Below are positions 9,932 through 20,032 of a stretch of 64,000 nt of DNA, one piece after another. Both the position numbers and the translations under genes were made by a program. Within the stretch, counting starts at the first letter, position 1, and each line of letters begins with the position of its first letter. This DNA is from an uncultured Alphaproteobacteria bacterium (lineage in GTDB: Bacteria > Pseudomonadota > Alphaproteobacteria > Rhodobacterales > Rhodobacteraceae): NCBI GenBank assembly GCA_902562285.1, contig CACESU010000003.1, forward strand, positions 1 to 64,000, written 5' to 3'. Below the pieces are notes generated by a model that was not told the origin of the DNA, made no database searches, and saw nothing but the letters and a program-made list of their open reading frames with translations.

Positions 9932-12900
9932 ATGAAAAATATTATAGATTGGGCTAGTCAAAGAGCTCGGATGGTTCTTTTTTTTGTTGTTTTATCCTTA
10001 ATTGCTGGTTTTTATTCATATTTTAATCTTCCTAAAGAAGGTGAGCCAGATATAGAAATACCCGTAGTTTTTATATCAGTTCCTTTTCAAGGTATTTCAG
10101 CAGAAGATAGTGAAGCTCTTTTAGTTAAACCACTGGAAAAAGAATTATCTGAACTTAAAGGCTTAAAAAAAATAGCTTCAACAGCAGCTGAAAGCTATGC
10201 TGGCGTACTTTTAGAGTTCGATTATGGCTGGGATAGAGAGGCAACTTTAGCTGATATTAGAGATAAAACTAATAAAGCTGAAAGTAAATTTCCTGACGGT
10301 GCTGAACAATATTCTATTAATGAAATCAATTTTTCAGAATTTCCCATTGTTATAGTAACTATATCAGGAAATATTCCAGAACGGACTTTAACTAGACTAG
10401 CTAAAGATCTTCAAGAAGTAATTGAAACAGTACCCAATGTTTTAGAAACTGGACTTTCTGGAGCAAGAGAGGAGATGGTAGAAGTTATAATTGATCCTCT
10501 GAAGCTAGAGTTATACAATATAACAGCTGGAGAATTATTTAATGTAGTCAATAACAACAATCAATTAATTGCAGCTGGTGATGTTGAAGTTGGAACTGGT
10601 TCATATGCGATAAAAATACCTTCAAGCTTTAAATCAACTGAAGATGTTTATAATCTTCCAATAAAAAAAAATGGGGACAGATTAGTTAATCTTGGCGATG
10701 TAGCTGAAATTAGACTTACTTTCAAAGACAGAACTGGAATGGCCAGATTTAATGGACAACCAACGATGGCGATTCAAGTAGTAAAAAGAAAAGGTTCTAA
10801 TCTTATTCAAACCGTTGATGATGTTAAAAAAATTGTAAATGATTATAAGGAAACATGGCCAGTTCTTCTCCAAAAAAATCTTGTAGTTGACTTTTCATTA
10901 GATAATTCCAAGCAAGTGAAAGGCATGGTAGATTCTCTTGAATCAGCTGTCTTAACTGCTATTGCGCTAGTCATGATAGTAGTCTTAGCTTCTTTAGGTA
11001 CAAGATCTGCATTGTTAGTAGGTTTTGCTATTCCAATGTCTTTCATGCTTACATTTGCATTGTTAGCAATTTTTAATATATCTATATCTAATATTGTAAT
11101 GTTTGGTTTAATATTGGCTGTTGGTATGCTAGTTGACGGCGCAATAATTGTTGTTGAATATGCTGATAAAGAAATCAAAAAAAATATTGGCCCAATGCGC
11201 GCGTACAAAGCAGCTGCAAAAAGAATGTTCTGGCCTATCATATCATCAACTGCAACAACTTTGTGTGCTTTTTTACCAATGTTATTTTGGCCAGGAGTAG
11301 CAGGTCAATTTATGGGGAATTTACCCGTAACAATCATTTTTGTATTGTCAGCATCTTTGATAGTAGTATTGATTTATTTACCTGTTGTTGGAGGAGTAAC
11401 AGGAAGAATTTCTAGAAAAATGAATGACGTTGCTGAAGTAATTAATAGGACTTTTTCAACTTATTTTAGGATAGTGTTATTTATAGGTACTATTATTTTG
11501 TCCATTTTTACCGCTTTTTATTTACTAAGTTCATTGTTCATTGAGGTTAATAAAAATAGTGCACTAACTCTAATGATAGTTTTTTTCTTTGAATGTATTA
11601 TTCTATCAACTCTTATTTCTTCTTTTAAACGAAAAAAAGCTAGTGAAATCTTTCAATATAAAAGAACAAATCTTGGAAAGTTTTTTTATTTACTTGTAGG
11701 AAATCCAGTTATGCCATTGGTAACAATTTTTTTGAGCATAGTATTAATTTTTTCAATTATTCAAAACTTTAAACAAAATAATAAAGGCGTTGAATTTTTT
11801 GTAGAAACAGAATTTGAACAAGCATTAGCACATGTTAGAGCAAGAGGGAACTTATCAATTTCCGAAAAAGATAGATTAGTAAAAATGGTTGAAAAAGAAA
11901 TTCTAGGGGTTGATGGTGTTGAAGCAGTGTTTGCCTTTACAGGACCAGGCGGATTTACAAATGCAGATGGTCTAGGTGATGCTAAACCAATTGATACAAT
12001 TGGAGGAATTCAAATAGAGTTATCTGAATGGAATAAAAGAAAGCCAGGTAAAGAGATAATAGAAGAAATTAACAACAAACTCAAGAAATTACCAGGTGTA
12101 AAAGCACAAATTTCAGAACAAATAAGAGGGCCCTCTTCTCCTAAACCAATATTTATTAGAGTATCTGGAATGAACAGAGATAAACTATTACAAGCTACTG
12201 AAATTATTAGAAATAAATTAGAAAAAAATCCAGCTCTTAAAGAGATAGGTGATACTCGACCCTTACCAGGTATAGACTGGCAATTCGATGTAGATGTTGA
12301 AGCAACAGGTATATATGGTACTGATGTAGCAACAATAGGCGGGATCATACAACTTGTAACTAAAGGAATAAATCTTGGTAATATGAGGACTGATGATTCC
12401 GATGAAGAGCTAGAAATTAGAGTTAGATTTCCTGAAAAAGATAGGCTTTTGTCTACTATAGACGATCTAAAAGTAAGAACAAGTATTGGGCTAGTCCCTA
12501 TATCAAATCTAATCAGTAGAAAACCCGTTCCTAAAGTTGATAATATTGCTAGAATAAATAAATCGAGGGTTTTTGATATATCTGCTGACATTAAAAGTGG
12601 TGAAAATGCTAATGAACAATTAAAAAAAATTGAAGAATGGCTTATTACAGAGAATCCTTTGCCAAGAGATGTTATTTGGAGTTTTGCTGGTGAAGCTAAT
12701 GATCAGGCTGAAAGTCAAGCATTTTTGACAATAGCTTTTAGTGGTGCACTGGGTCTAATGTTTGTAATTTTATTAGCTCAATTTAATAGTTTCTATAACT
12801 CTATTTTGGTTCTGCTCGCAGTTATAATGTCTACAACTGGGGTTTTGATTGGGATGTTAGTTATGAATCAAACTTTTTCTGTCATAATGACAGGAACTGG

Positions 12901-13309
12901 TATTGTGGCTTTAGCTGGAATTGTTGTTAATAATAATATTGTTTTAATAGATACTTACCAACAATATATTTCTTCAATGCATAAAATTGAAGCTATTATA
13001 AGGACAGTTGAAGACCGAATAAGGCCAGTATTATTAACTACTATAACTACAATGGCAGGGTTAACACCTATGATGTTTGGTTTATCTCTAGATTTTCAAA
13101 ATGGTGGTTATAGTATAAATGAACCAACTGTTACATGGTGGAAGCAATTAGCAACGGCTATAGTCTTTGGACTTGGTTTTGCAACTATACTTACATTATT
13201 ATTGACACCAACTTTTTTGGCTTTGCGATATTGGTGGGAAAATTTGTTTAAAATAGTTTTGAACAAAATAGTGAGAATTAATACAAAAAAATCAGTTTCT
13301 GCTGAATAA
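9932..13309 (+). CDS. RND (AcrB/MMPL-type) efflux permease
   Basis: 1125 aa, 12-TM RND pattern; GMLVDGAIIVVEYADKEI, TGIVALAGIVVNNNIVLIDTYQ, RPVLLTTITTMAGLTPMMFG. Confidence 0.94.
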   Translation: MKNIIDWASQRARMVLFFVVLSLIAGFYSYFNLPKEGEPDIEIPVVFISVPFQGISAEDSEALLVKPLEKELSELKGLKKIASTAAESYAGVLLEFDYGWDREATLADIRDKTNKAESKFPDGAEQYSINEINFSEFPIVIVTISGNIPERTLTRLAKDLQEVIETVPNVLETGLSGAREEMVEVIIDPLKLELYNITAGELFNVVNNNNQLIAAGDVEVGTGSYAIKIPSSFKSTEDVYNLPIKKNGDRLVNLGDVAEIRLTFKDRTGMARFNGQPTMAIQVVKRKGSNLIQTVDDVKKIVNDYKETWPVLLQKNLVVDFSLDNSKQVKGMVDSLESAVLTAIALVMIVVLASLGTRSALLVGFAIPMSFMLTFALLAIFNISISNIVMFGLILAVGMLVDGAIIVVEYADKEIKKNIGPMRAYKAAAKRMFWPIISSTATTLCAFLPMLFWPGVAGQFMGNLPVTIIFVLSASLIVVLIYLPVVGGVTGRISRKMNDVAEVINRTFSTYFRIVLFIGTIILSIFTAFYLLSSLFIEVNKNSALTLMIVFFFECIILSTLISSFKRKKASEIFQYKRTNLGKFFYLLVGNPVMPLVTIFLSIVLIFSIIQNFKQNNKGVEFFVETEFEQALAHVRARGNLSISEKDRLVKMVEKEILGVDGVEAVFAFTGPGGFTNADGLGDAKPIDTIGGIQIELSEWNKRKPGKEIIEEINNKLKKLPGVKAQISEQIRGPSSPKPIFIRVSGMNRDKLLQATEIIRNKLEKNPALKEIGDTRPLPGIDWQFDVDVEATGIYGTDVATIGGIIQLVTKGINLGNMRTDDSDEELEIRVRFPEKDRLLSTIDDLKVRTSIGLVPISNLISRKPVPKVDNIARINKSRVFDISADIKSGENANEQLKKIEEWLITENPLPRDVIWSFAGEANDQAESQAFLTIAFSGALGLMFVILLAQFNSFYNSILVLLAVIMSTTGVLIGMLVMNQTFSVIMTGTGIVALAGIVVNNNIVLIDTYQQYISSMHKIEAIIRTVEDRIRPVLLTTITTMAGLTPMMFGLSLDFQNGGYSINEPTVTWWKQLATAIVFGLGFATILTLLLTPTFLALRYWWENLFKIVLNKIVRINTKKSVSAE

Positions 13310-13315
13310 TTTTAT

Positions 13316-15094
13316 TTAATGAATCATATCTATATCTTGATTCTGCCATAGTTTGAAATATTCACCTTCTTTATTCATAAGTTCAAAGTGACTACCCTGC
13401 TCAATAATATTTCCAAAATTTAATACTATAATTTTATCAACGTCTGTAATTGCAGACAATCGATGCGATATAACAATCATTGTGGAATTTTTTTTGTCTT
13501 TTTTTAGATTTGCAAGTATCTTTTTTTCTGTTGTGTAATCTAAAGAAGAAGTGCTTTCATCTAACAGCATAATTGAAGCATCTTTTAAAATAGTACGAGC
13601 TATTCCAATTCTTTGTTTTTCACCACCTGAAAGCTTTAACCCTCTTTCACCAACCATAGTATTATATCCATTAGGTAATGAATTGATAAAATCATCAATA
13701 CAAGCAGATTTTGCAGCAGATTGAATTTGATAAAAATTAGCATTCTGATTTCCATACTTTAGATTATAGAGTATCGTATCATTAAATAACACTGTATCTT
13801 GAGGTACTACTCCTATATTTTGATGTAACGAATTTAAAGTAACGTCACTAATTTTTTGTTTATCAATATATATATCACCTTGCTGCGGATCATAAAATCT
13901 GAATAATAATCTCGCAATAGTAGATTTTCCACTACCAGTTTTTCCAACAATTGCGATTTGAGTACCTTTACTAATCTGTAGTGAAAAATTACTCAAAATA
14001 AGTCTATCGGGATTATACGAAAAGTGCACATCATTAAATTCAATATCACTATCAGTTATAATTAATTTTTTTGCATCATGTTTGTCTTTTATTTCAATTT
14101 TCTGACTAAAAATTTCAAACATTGCTTCTAAATCAACTAAAGCTTGTCGGATTTCTCTGTAGACGGTACCAAGGAAATTCAAAGGACCACTTAGCTGTAA
14201 AATTATTGCATTTAATCCTACAAACGAACCTAATGTTAGATTACCGTTATTTACCTCCTTCATTGCTAAAATCATTATCATCATTAATCCTGTTGTAATA
14301 ATAATAGTTTGACCTAAGTTTAACAAAGCTAATGTTATGCTAGTTTTAACTGCTGCTTTTTGATATTGTTTCCTAGAAAAATTATATCGGTCCATTTCAT
14401 ACTTTTCCGCATTGAAATACTTAACCGTTTCATAATTTAATAAGCCATCAATTGCCTTTTGATTAGAATCTGAATCAAATTGGTTCATTTTTTTTCTAAT
14501 TGAAACCCTCCACTCAGTTATCTTAAATGTAAAAAATGAATAAAGAATTAGGCATATAGAAACTATAAAAGTGTAAACTATTTCAAATTTATAAACCAAA
14601 ATTATAATGACTAAAATAAATTCAAAAATTAATGGTATAATATTAAAAAACAAAAAACGTAATAGAAACTCTGCACCTATTACACCTCGCTCTACAATTC
14701 TACTTATTGCACCTGTCTTTCTAGTCAAATGAAAACTGAGAGATAATGAGTGTATATGACTAAAAGTCTTTACAGCAATTTTTCTTAATGCATTTTGCCC
14801 AACTAAAGCAAAAACTGCATCTCTTAATTGAGTAAAACCAACACTTAATATTCTGAAAATGTTATAAATTACAATAAGACTCAAAGAACCAAAAATAAAT
14901 AAAAACCAGTCATTGGTTTGATGTGATTGTATTTCAAATGAATCAACAACCCATATTAAGCTAATTGGGACCAAAACCGTAAAAACTTTTGCAAAAATTA
15001 GTGATAGAAATGCTATTATAACTCTTATTCGAAATTCAAAATGGTTTTTAGGCCACAAAAAAGGAATAATATTCTTTATAATCTCAAAATTCAT
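13316..15094 (-). CDS. Atm1/HMT-like ABC transporter, fused permease/ATPase
   Basis: GKTGSGKSTIARLLFRFYDPQQGDIYID, KLSGGEKQRIGIARTILKDASIMLLDESTSSLD; VGERGLKLSGG. Confidence 0.9.
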   Translation of the reverse strand: MNFEIIKNIIPFLWPKNHFEFRIRVIIAFLSLIFAKVFTVLVPISLIWVVDSFEIQSHQTNDWFLFIFGSLSLIVIYNIFRILSVGFTQLRDAVFALVGQNALRKIAVKTFSHIHSLSLSFHLTRKTGAISRIVERGVIGAEFLLRFLFFNIIPLIFEFILVIIILVYKFEIVYTFIVSICLILYSFFTFKITEWRVSIRKKMNQFDSDSNQKAIDGLLNYETVKYFNAEKYEMDRYNFSRKQYQKAAVKTSITLALLNLGQTIIITTGLMMIMILAMKEVNNGNLTLGSFVGLNAIILQLSGPLNFLGTVYREIRQALVDLEAMFEIFSQKIEIKDKHDAKKLIITDSDIEFNDVHFSYNPDRLILSNFSLQISKGTQIAIVGKTGSGKSTIARLLFRFYDPQQGDIYIDKQKISDVTLNSLHQNIGVVPQDTVLFNDTILYNLKYGNQNANFYQIQSAAKSACIDDFINSLPNGYNTMVGERGLKLSGGEKQRIGIARTILKDASIMLLDESTSSLDYTTEKKILANLKKDKKNSTMIVISHRLSAITDVDKIIVLNFGNIIEQGSHFELMNKEGEYFKLWQNQDIDMIH

Positions 15095-15163
15095 ATTACA
15101 ATTTTTGAAAGGCTAAAAATAAATTAATATAACAAATTCTAATTTCAAAAAATTTTAAAATTT

Positions 15164-16492
15164 TTAATCCAATAGTGAAAAAACTTGTCCTGGATAAATA
15201 AGATTTGGGTCTTTAATAAGGTGATCATTTTTTTTGTAGATATCTATGTACATAATTCCTCTACCATATATTCTCCTTGCAATACGCCATAAACTATTTC
15301 CAGGCTGTACAGTAATCGCTTTTGTAAAAATTTTGTCTAATAAATCTTTTGCCTCTTGTTTAAAAGGAGTTTCAATTCTAAATATTACATCACCATTGTT
15401 TGTAGTTTCATCTATTCTTAGTTTATATATACCTGGTTCAACAATACCTAGGTCAATTGTCCAACCACCATCTAAACCAGGTGTAGTTTTTGTTTGAAAA
15501 TTGTTATCTAGATAAACTAAAACATTCATTTCTTTTCTAGCCCTACCAAATAAAATTGCTGTTCCATTTTCGGAGTATTTTATTCTATCTAAAGTTAACT
15601 TCTCAACAGTTATATTTTTAGTTTCTTTTTTTATGACAAGATCTTGCTTTTTGACCTCAACAATAATTATGTCATCTAATTTTTCATTTTGCACGTTTTG
15701 ACTATTTTTTTCATTGAGTATACCTGGCAAAATTACAAAACTCTTAGTCTCATATACCCAGTCTATATTATCTATTATTGTGTCTTCTTCATCTTGTTTA
15801 ACTACCTCATCAGCTTTTGTAATAACCTTAAGTTCTTGCGGCTCAGTGGAAGAAGAAATCTCTCCACTAATAACAAATCCTCCATCTTTATTTACCTCAG
15901 TTGTACCTACTGTTTTATTTCCAATTTTTGCTTCTATAGTAGTTGATGGATCAGCAGTACCTGCTATTACGGCAATGCCGCTTTCATCTACTCTAACAAT
16001 ATCAACTTTAGTTTCACTCTTTTCAACTGAATTGTCTTTGTTTTTTTCTAAATCTGAAGAAGTTTTGTTTTCTAAATTTACTTCATTTTGAATCTTAGAA
16101 AGATTATCATGATTCACTTCCGTTCCACTATCTTTATTTGATTGCACATCAGTTTGTGGTTCTTTTTCTAAAGAATTGGAACCTATTTCATCAGTTACTT
16201 CACCACTGTCTTTAGTTTTTTCTAAATCAGCATTATCTATCTTCTCATCAATATTATTTAAGTTACCAGATATAATAGTTTCTTCTTTCGGTTTATCTTG
16301 GACTGGTTTTAATGTCTGACCAAGTTCCTCTGTAATATTTTTGGGAACAATTTCTACAATATCTTCTGTTATTTCTTTTTTTTCTTCATCTAAAATGGAC
16401 TTATTGACTATGGTATAAACTCCAAGAGAAAGAGCACCAACTAACAATAATAAAGCCCCAGGCCAACCTAATTTTAAAATAAGCTTGTTCAT
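15164..16492 (-). CDS. LysM-domain, Ig-like acidic membrane-anchored protein
   Basis: N-terminal TM, long acidic low-complexity linker, C-terminal LysM ITVQPGNSLWRIARRIYGRGIMYIDIYKKNDHLIKDPNLIYPGQVFSL. Confidence 0.85.
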   Translation of the reverse strand: MNKLILKLGWPGALLLLVGALSLGVYTIVNKSILDEEKKEITEDIVEIVPKNITEELGQTLKPVQDKPKEETIISGNLNNIDEKIDNADLEKTKDSGEVTDEIGSNSLEKEPQTDVQSNKDSGTEVNHDNLSKIQNEVNLENKTSSDLEKNKDNSVEKSETKVDIVRVDESGIAVIAGTADPSTTIEAKIGNKTVGTTEVNKDGGFVISGEISSSTEPQELKVITKADEVVKQDEEDTIIDNIDWVYETKSFVILPGILNEKNSQNVQNEKLDDIIIVEVKKQDLVIKKETKNITVEKLTLDRIKYSENGTAILFGRARKEMNVLVYLDNNFQTKTTPGLDGGWTIDLGIVEPGIYKLRIDETTNNGDVIFRIETPFKQEAKDLLDKIFTKAITVQPGNSLWRIARRIYGRGIMYIDIYKKNDHLIKDPNLIYPGQVFSLLD

Positions 16493-16579
16493 ATATTATC
16501 AATACACCTTAAAATAAATATATCCTACTGGAGTTAACCATAAGAATACTGCTACAGTAAATAAAAAAAGGAATTAAAA

Positions 16580-17149
16580 ATGTCAAAAAAAAGAATTAAA
16601 GCAATATGTGTTTATTGTGGATCACGTATGGGTATATCAAACGAATACTCCTATAACGCAAAACTTTTAGGTCAGAAAATTGCAAATAATAATTTTCGAC
16701 TTGTTTATGGTGGAGGAAATATTGGTCTAATGGGAGTCTTAGCAGAATCTTGTCATCAAAATGGTGGAGAAATTTTAGGTGTAATACCTCATAAACTTTC
16801 AGAAAAGGAGCAAGGGAAACAAAATATTTTTAATTATATAATTACTGAAGATATGCACGAAAGAAAAAAAGTAATGTATATGAACTCTGACATAATCATT
16901 GCTTTACCTGGAGGAATTGGTACCCTTGAAGAGCTTTTTGAAATGATAACTTGGAAACAACTCGGTTTTCATTGTAAACCAATTTATTTGTTAAATGTTT
17001 TGGAATATTGGAATTTGTTCATTAATAACTTGTATCATATGATAAAAATAGGTTTTTTGGAAAAGGACTCCATAAACTATTTTAAAGTTTGTGAAACTGT
17101 TGATGAAATTTTTTTAGATCTAAAAGATAAAGGTCTAATTGAATCATAA
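16580..17149 (+). CDS. LOG family protein (TIGR00730-like, cytokinin riboside 5'-monophosphate phosphoribohydrolase-like)
   Basis: VYCGSRMG, VYGGGNIGLMG, MHERKKVMYMNSDIIIALPGGIGTLEELFE (PGGxGTxxE). Confidence 0.92.
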   Translation: MSKKRIKAICVYCGSRMGISNEYSYNAKLLGQKIANNNFRLVYGGGNIGLMGVLAESCHQNGGEILGVIPHKLSEKEQGKQNIFNYIITEDMHERKKVMYMNSDIIIALPGGIGTLEELFEMITWKQLGFHCKPIYLLNVLEYWNLFINNLYHMIKIGFLEKDSINYFKVCETVDEIFLDLKDKGLIES

Positions 17150-17913
17150 GAGTATAGTGTAAGACCTACCCAAATAAGGAAAAAACTTAAGAATTGTAAG
17201 CTATTAAACGGTTCTAAAAAAATAATTATTGCCACTAAAAATTGAAGTGTAGGATTTAAATAGTTAATTATACTTACCGTAGAATATCTTAATCTTTGCG
17301 CTGCCAATGAAAATAAGTAAAGTGGTAATGCTGTAATTAAACCTGAAAGAAATAGTATTAAGAAATTATAATTTGTTAAAGAGCTCATTTTTTCTGGGAA
17401 TTGATAGCTAATAAAAATTATAAAACCCAAAGCTATTGGACATAATAAAAGAATTTCTAAGGTTACTGAATATAGGGCATCTAATTCAATTTTTTTCTTT
17501 ATCAAACCATAAATAGCAAAAGTTCCACCCATTATTATTGAAATAAATGGAAAAGATTCTATGCCTAATGATAATAATATAATTGCAATAACTGCTAAAA
17601 ATATAGCTATAGTTTGAAAATTACTAAATCGTTCTTTCAAAAAAATAAATGCAAGTGTAATCGCAATTAATGGAAATATGTAATATGCAAATGAAGACTG
17701 TAATACCTGATTTACACTTATTGAGTATATAAATCCAAACTGATTTATGCCAATCAATAAACTTGCCATTAATATAAAAAAAAAATTACTTGTAACAAAA
17801 ATATTTCTTAAAAAACTACTAAGCATTTTTTTATATAGAAGAATAAAAAAGAGAAAAACTAACGAAAATACTATTCGGAAAGCCATTATTAACTCAGCAT
17901 CTACGTCATTCAA
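17077..17913 (-). CDS. EamA/RarD-like transporter; coding sequence appears to extend upstream of the annotated TTG
   Basis: Multi-TM; in-frame upstream peptide NSSVISNLYPFLSVFFSSIIWGLSPILYREL completes the first EamA helix. Confidence 0.8.
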   Translation of the reverse strand: MNDVDAELIMAFRIVFSLVFLFFILLYKKMLSSFLRNIFVTSNFFFILMASLLIGINQFGFIYSISVNQVLQSSFAYYIFPLIAITLAFIFLKERFSNFQTIAIFLAVIAIILLSLGIESFPFISIIMGGTFAIYGLIKKKIELDALYSVTLEILLLCPIALGFIIFISYQFPEKMSSLTNYNFLILFLSGLITALPLYLFSLAAQRLRYSTVSIINYLNPTLQFLVAIIIFLEPFNSLQFLSFFLIWVGLTLYSYDSIRPLSFRSKKISSTVSQTLK

Positions 17914-17998
17914 TTCTCTATACAGAATTGGTGATAGCCCCCAAATTATAGAAGAAAAAAAAACTGATAAAAATGGATATAAGTTTGAGATAACGGAA

Positions 17999-18601
17999 CT
18001 ATTTTAATCGAGAGGCAACGTTTTCCCAATCTACTAGCTTATCAATAAAGTTTGACAAATATGCTGGTCTTTTATTCCTAAAATCAATGTAGTAAGAATG
18101 CTCCCATACATCACACCCTAGTAATGTGTTCTGGTTAAAACAAATTGGGTTAACACCATTTTCAGTTTTTGTCACTTTTAAAGATCCATCTTGATCTTGA
18201 ACTAACCAACACCAACCAGAACCAAATTGGCCAGCCCCTGCTGATGTGAACTCTTCTTTAAATTTCTCAAAAGATCCAAAATTATTTGAAATTTCATTTT
18301 CTAAAACTACTGGCATTGTTTTTCCATTAGGACCAATCATTTGCCAAAATTGAGTATGGTTCCAATGTTGTGAGGCGTTATTGAAAATTCCATTTTGGGC
18401 TACTACATCATTATTATAAGTCCCAATTATTATGTCTTCAACCGATTTACTTTCCCATTCTGTTCCTGCAATTAGTTTATTCCCATTATCAACATACGCT
18501 TTATGGTGTAAATCATGATGAAATTCTAGTGTTTCCTTACTCATGCCAAGATTTTCGAGGGCATCATGACTGTATGGTAAATCTGGTAAAGTAAAACTCA
18601 T
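17999..18601 (-). CDS. sodB: Fe/Mn superoxide dismutase
   Basis: FTLPDLPYSHDALE, HHKAYVDNGNKLI, DVWEHSYYIDFRNKRPAYLSNF. Confidence 0.96.
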   Translation of the reverse strand: MSFTLPDLPYSHDALENLGMSKETLEFHHDLHHKAYVDNGNKLIAGTEWESKSVEDIIIGTYNNDVVAQNGIFNNASQHWNHTQFWQMIGPNGKTMPVVLENEISNNFGSFEKFKEEFTSAGAGQFGSGWCWLVQDQDGSLKVTKTENGVNPICFNQNTLLGCDVWEHSYYIDFRNKRPAYLSNFIDKLVDWENVASRLK

Positions 18602-18687
18602 TGTAACCTCTAAATAATTTTGAATATCTAACTTTAATTATGATAATATATTACAAATCTAAATATAAAATTCAACTAATTAAATTT

Positions 18688-19041
18688 CTATATAGGCATC
18701 AACAATGCACCAGCCTTACGATGACTTGAAATTGTTACGTTATAAGCTCTACACGCTGTTGGTGTAGAAAAACATTCTAATATAATATTATTTTTAATAA
18801 AAAAATCTTTAAACATATTAATAGGTTTTTTATTTCTAACACCCGTTCCAACAAACATTATATCCATATCAATTATATCAAATTTTGAAAATGAAAAATC
18901 ATTAAAGCCACTCCATTTACATATAGTATTGGTAAAAATAAATATACCACCCTCATAATACTTATTATTAATTTTAAAATTATTTTGACCATAACCTTGG
19001 ATAGAAATAACATCCTGAAAAGAAATTTCATTAAGTAACAT
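18688..19041 (-). CDS. Mth938-like domain (DUF498) protein
   Basis: FVGTGVRNKKPINMFKDFFIKNNIILECFSTPTACRAYNV; located beside secF. Confidence 0.8.
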   Translation of the reverse strand: MLLNEISFQDVISIQGYGQNNFKINNKYYEGGIFIFTNTICKWSGFNDFSFSKFDIIDMDIMFVGTGVRNKKPINMFKDFFIKNNIILECFSTPTACRAYNVTISSHRKAGALLMPI

Positions 19042-19052
19042 CGTAATTAATC

Positions 19053-20024
19053 CTATTCATCAAAATTTGTTCCTGGATTTCCAGAATTTTTATTACTCCA
19101 ATCTCTTTTGACACCCAGTTTAAGTAAGATAGAGGATGCAATAAAAATAGACGAATAAGTTCCTATTAGCACTCCCCAAATCATTGCAAATGTAAAACCT
19201 CTAATCACTTCACCACCAAAAATAAATAACGCTAAAAGAGCAAGTAATGTAGTTAAAGAGGTAATTATTGTTCTGCTGAGAGTTTCATTAATTGATTTGT
19301 TTAAAACTTCTAATAATTCTACTGATTGGTACTTTTTTAGGTTTTCTCTTATTCGATCAAAAACTATTACAGTATCATTTAATGAATAACCTACTATTGT
19401 TAAAAGAGCTGCAATTATAGATAAATTAAACTCTAAACCAATAATAGAGAAAATGCCAATTGTTATTAAAACATCATGAACTAAGGCAATAACTGCACCT
19501 AAGGAAAACTGCCATTCGAAACGAATCCAAATATAAAAAAGTACCGCAAACACTGCTAAACAAACTGCCAAAATAGCTTTTTGAACAAGTTCGCCCGATA
19601 TTTTTGATCCTACACTTTCTGTTTGTAAAAAAGATACCTCATTGAGATTATTACTCAAAGTTTTTTTAACATCGATGATCATATTGTTTTGAACCTCAGC
19701 ATTTCCTTCTTGTTGTTCAATTTTGATCAAAAACATTTGTTTTGGATTCCCAATTAATGTATCGGTTGGGTCTGAAATTTTTGTTACTACAGTATCTCCT
19801 AACTCTAGGTTATTTAAAGATTTTCTAATTTCTGATACAGAAGAACTATTTGAAGTTTTTATCATCAACATTGTTCCACCACGAAAATCTATTCCATAAT
19901 TTAAACCGTTAATTAAGTAAAATACAAAAGAAATCAATACTGCTAAAATCGATAACCATATAGCATATCTAGATTTGCCAAAAAAATTAATTGAAGTATT
20001 GTGAGGTAAAAATCTTAGTCTCAT
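19053..20024 (-). CDS. secF: Protein translocase subunit SecF
   Basis: GIDFRGGTMLMI, GYSLNDTVIVFDRIRENLKK, NETLSRTIITSLTTLLALLALFIFGG. Confidence 0.96.
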   Translation of the reverse strand: MRLRFLPHNTSINFFGKSRYAIWLSILAVLISFVFYLINGLNYGIDFRGGTMLMIKTSNSSSVSEIRKSLNNLELGDTVVTKISDPTDTLIGNPKQMFLIKIEQQEGNAEVQNNMIIDVKKTLSNNLNEVSFLQTESVGSKISGELVQKAILAVCLAVFAVLFYIWIRFEWQFSLGAVIALVHDVLITIGIFSIIGLEFNLSIIAALLTIVGYSLNDTVIVFDRIRENLKKYQSVELLEVLNKSINETLSRTIITSLTTLLALLALFIFGGEVIRGFTFAMIWGVLIGTYSSIFIASSILLKLGVKRDWSNKNSGNPGTNFDE

Positions 20025-20032
20025 AATTGTAA

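Noticed and set aside
12010-12591. 193-aa antisense ORF inside the RND permease
   Set aside because: Opposite a clear RND coding frame; no motif or RBS support.
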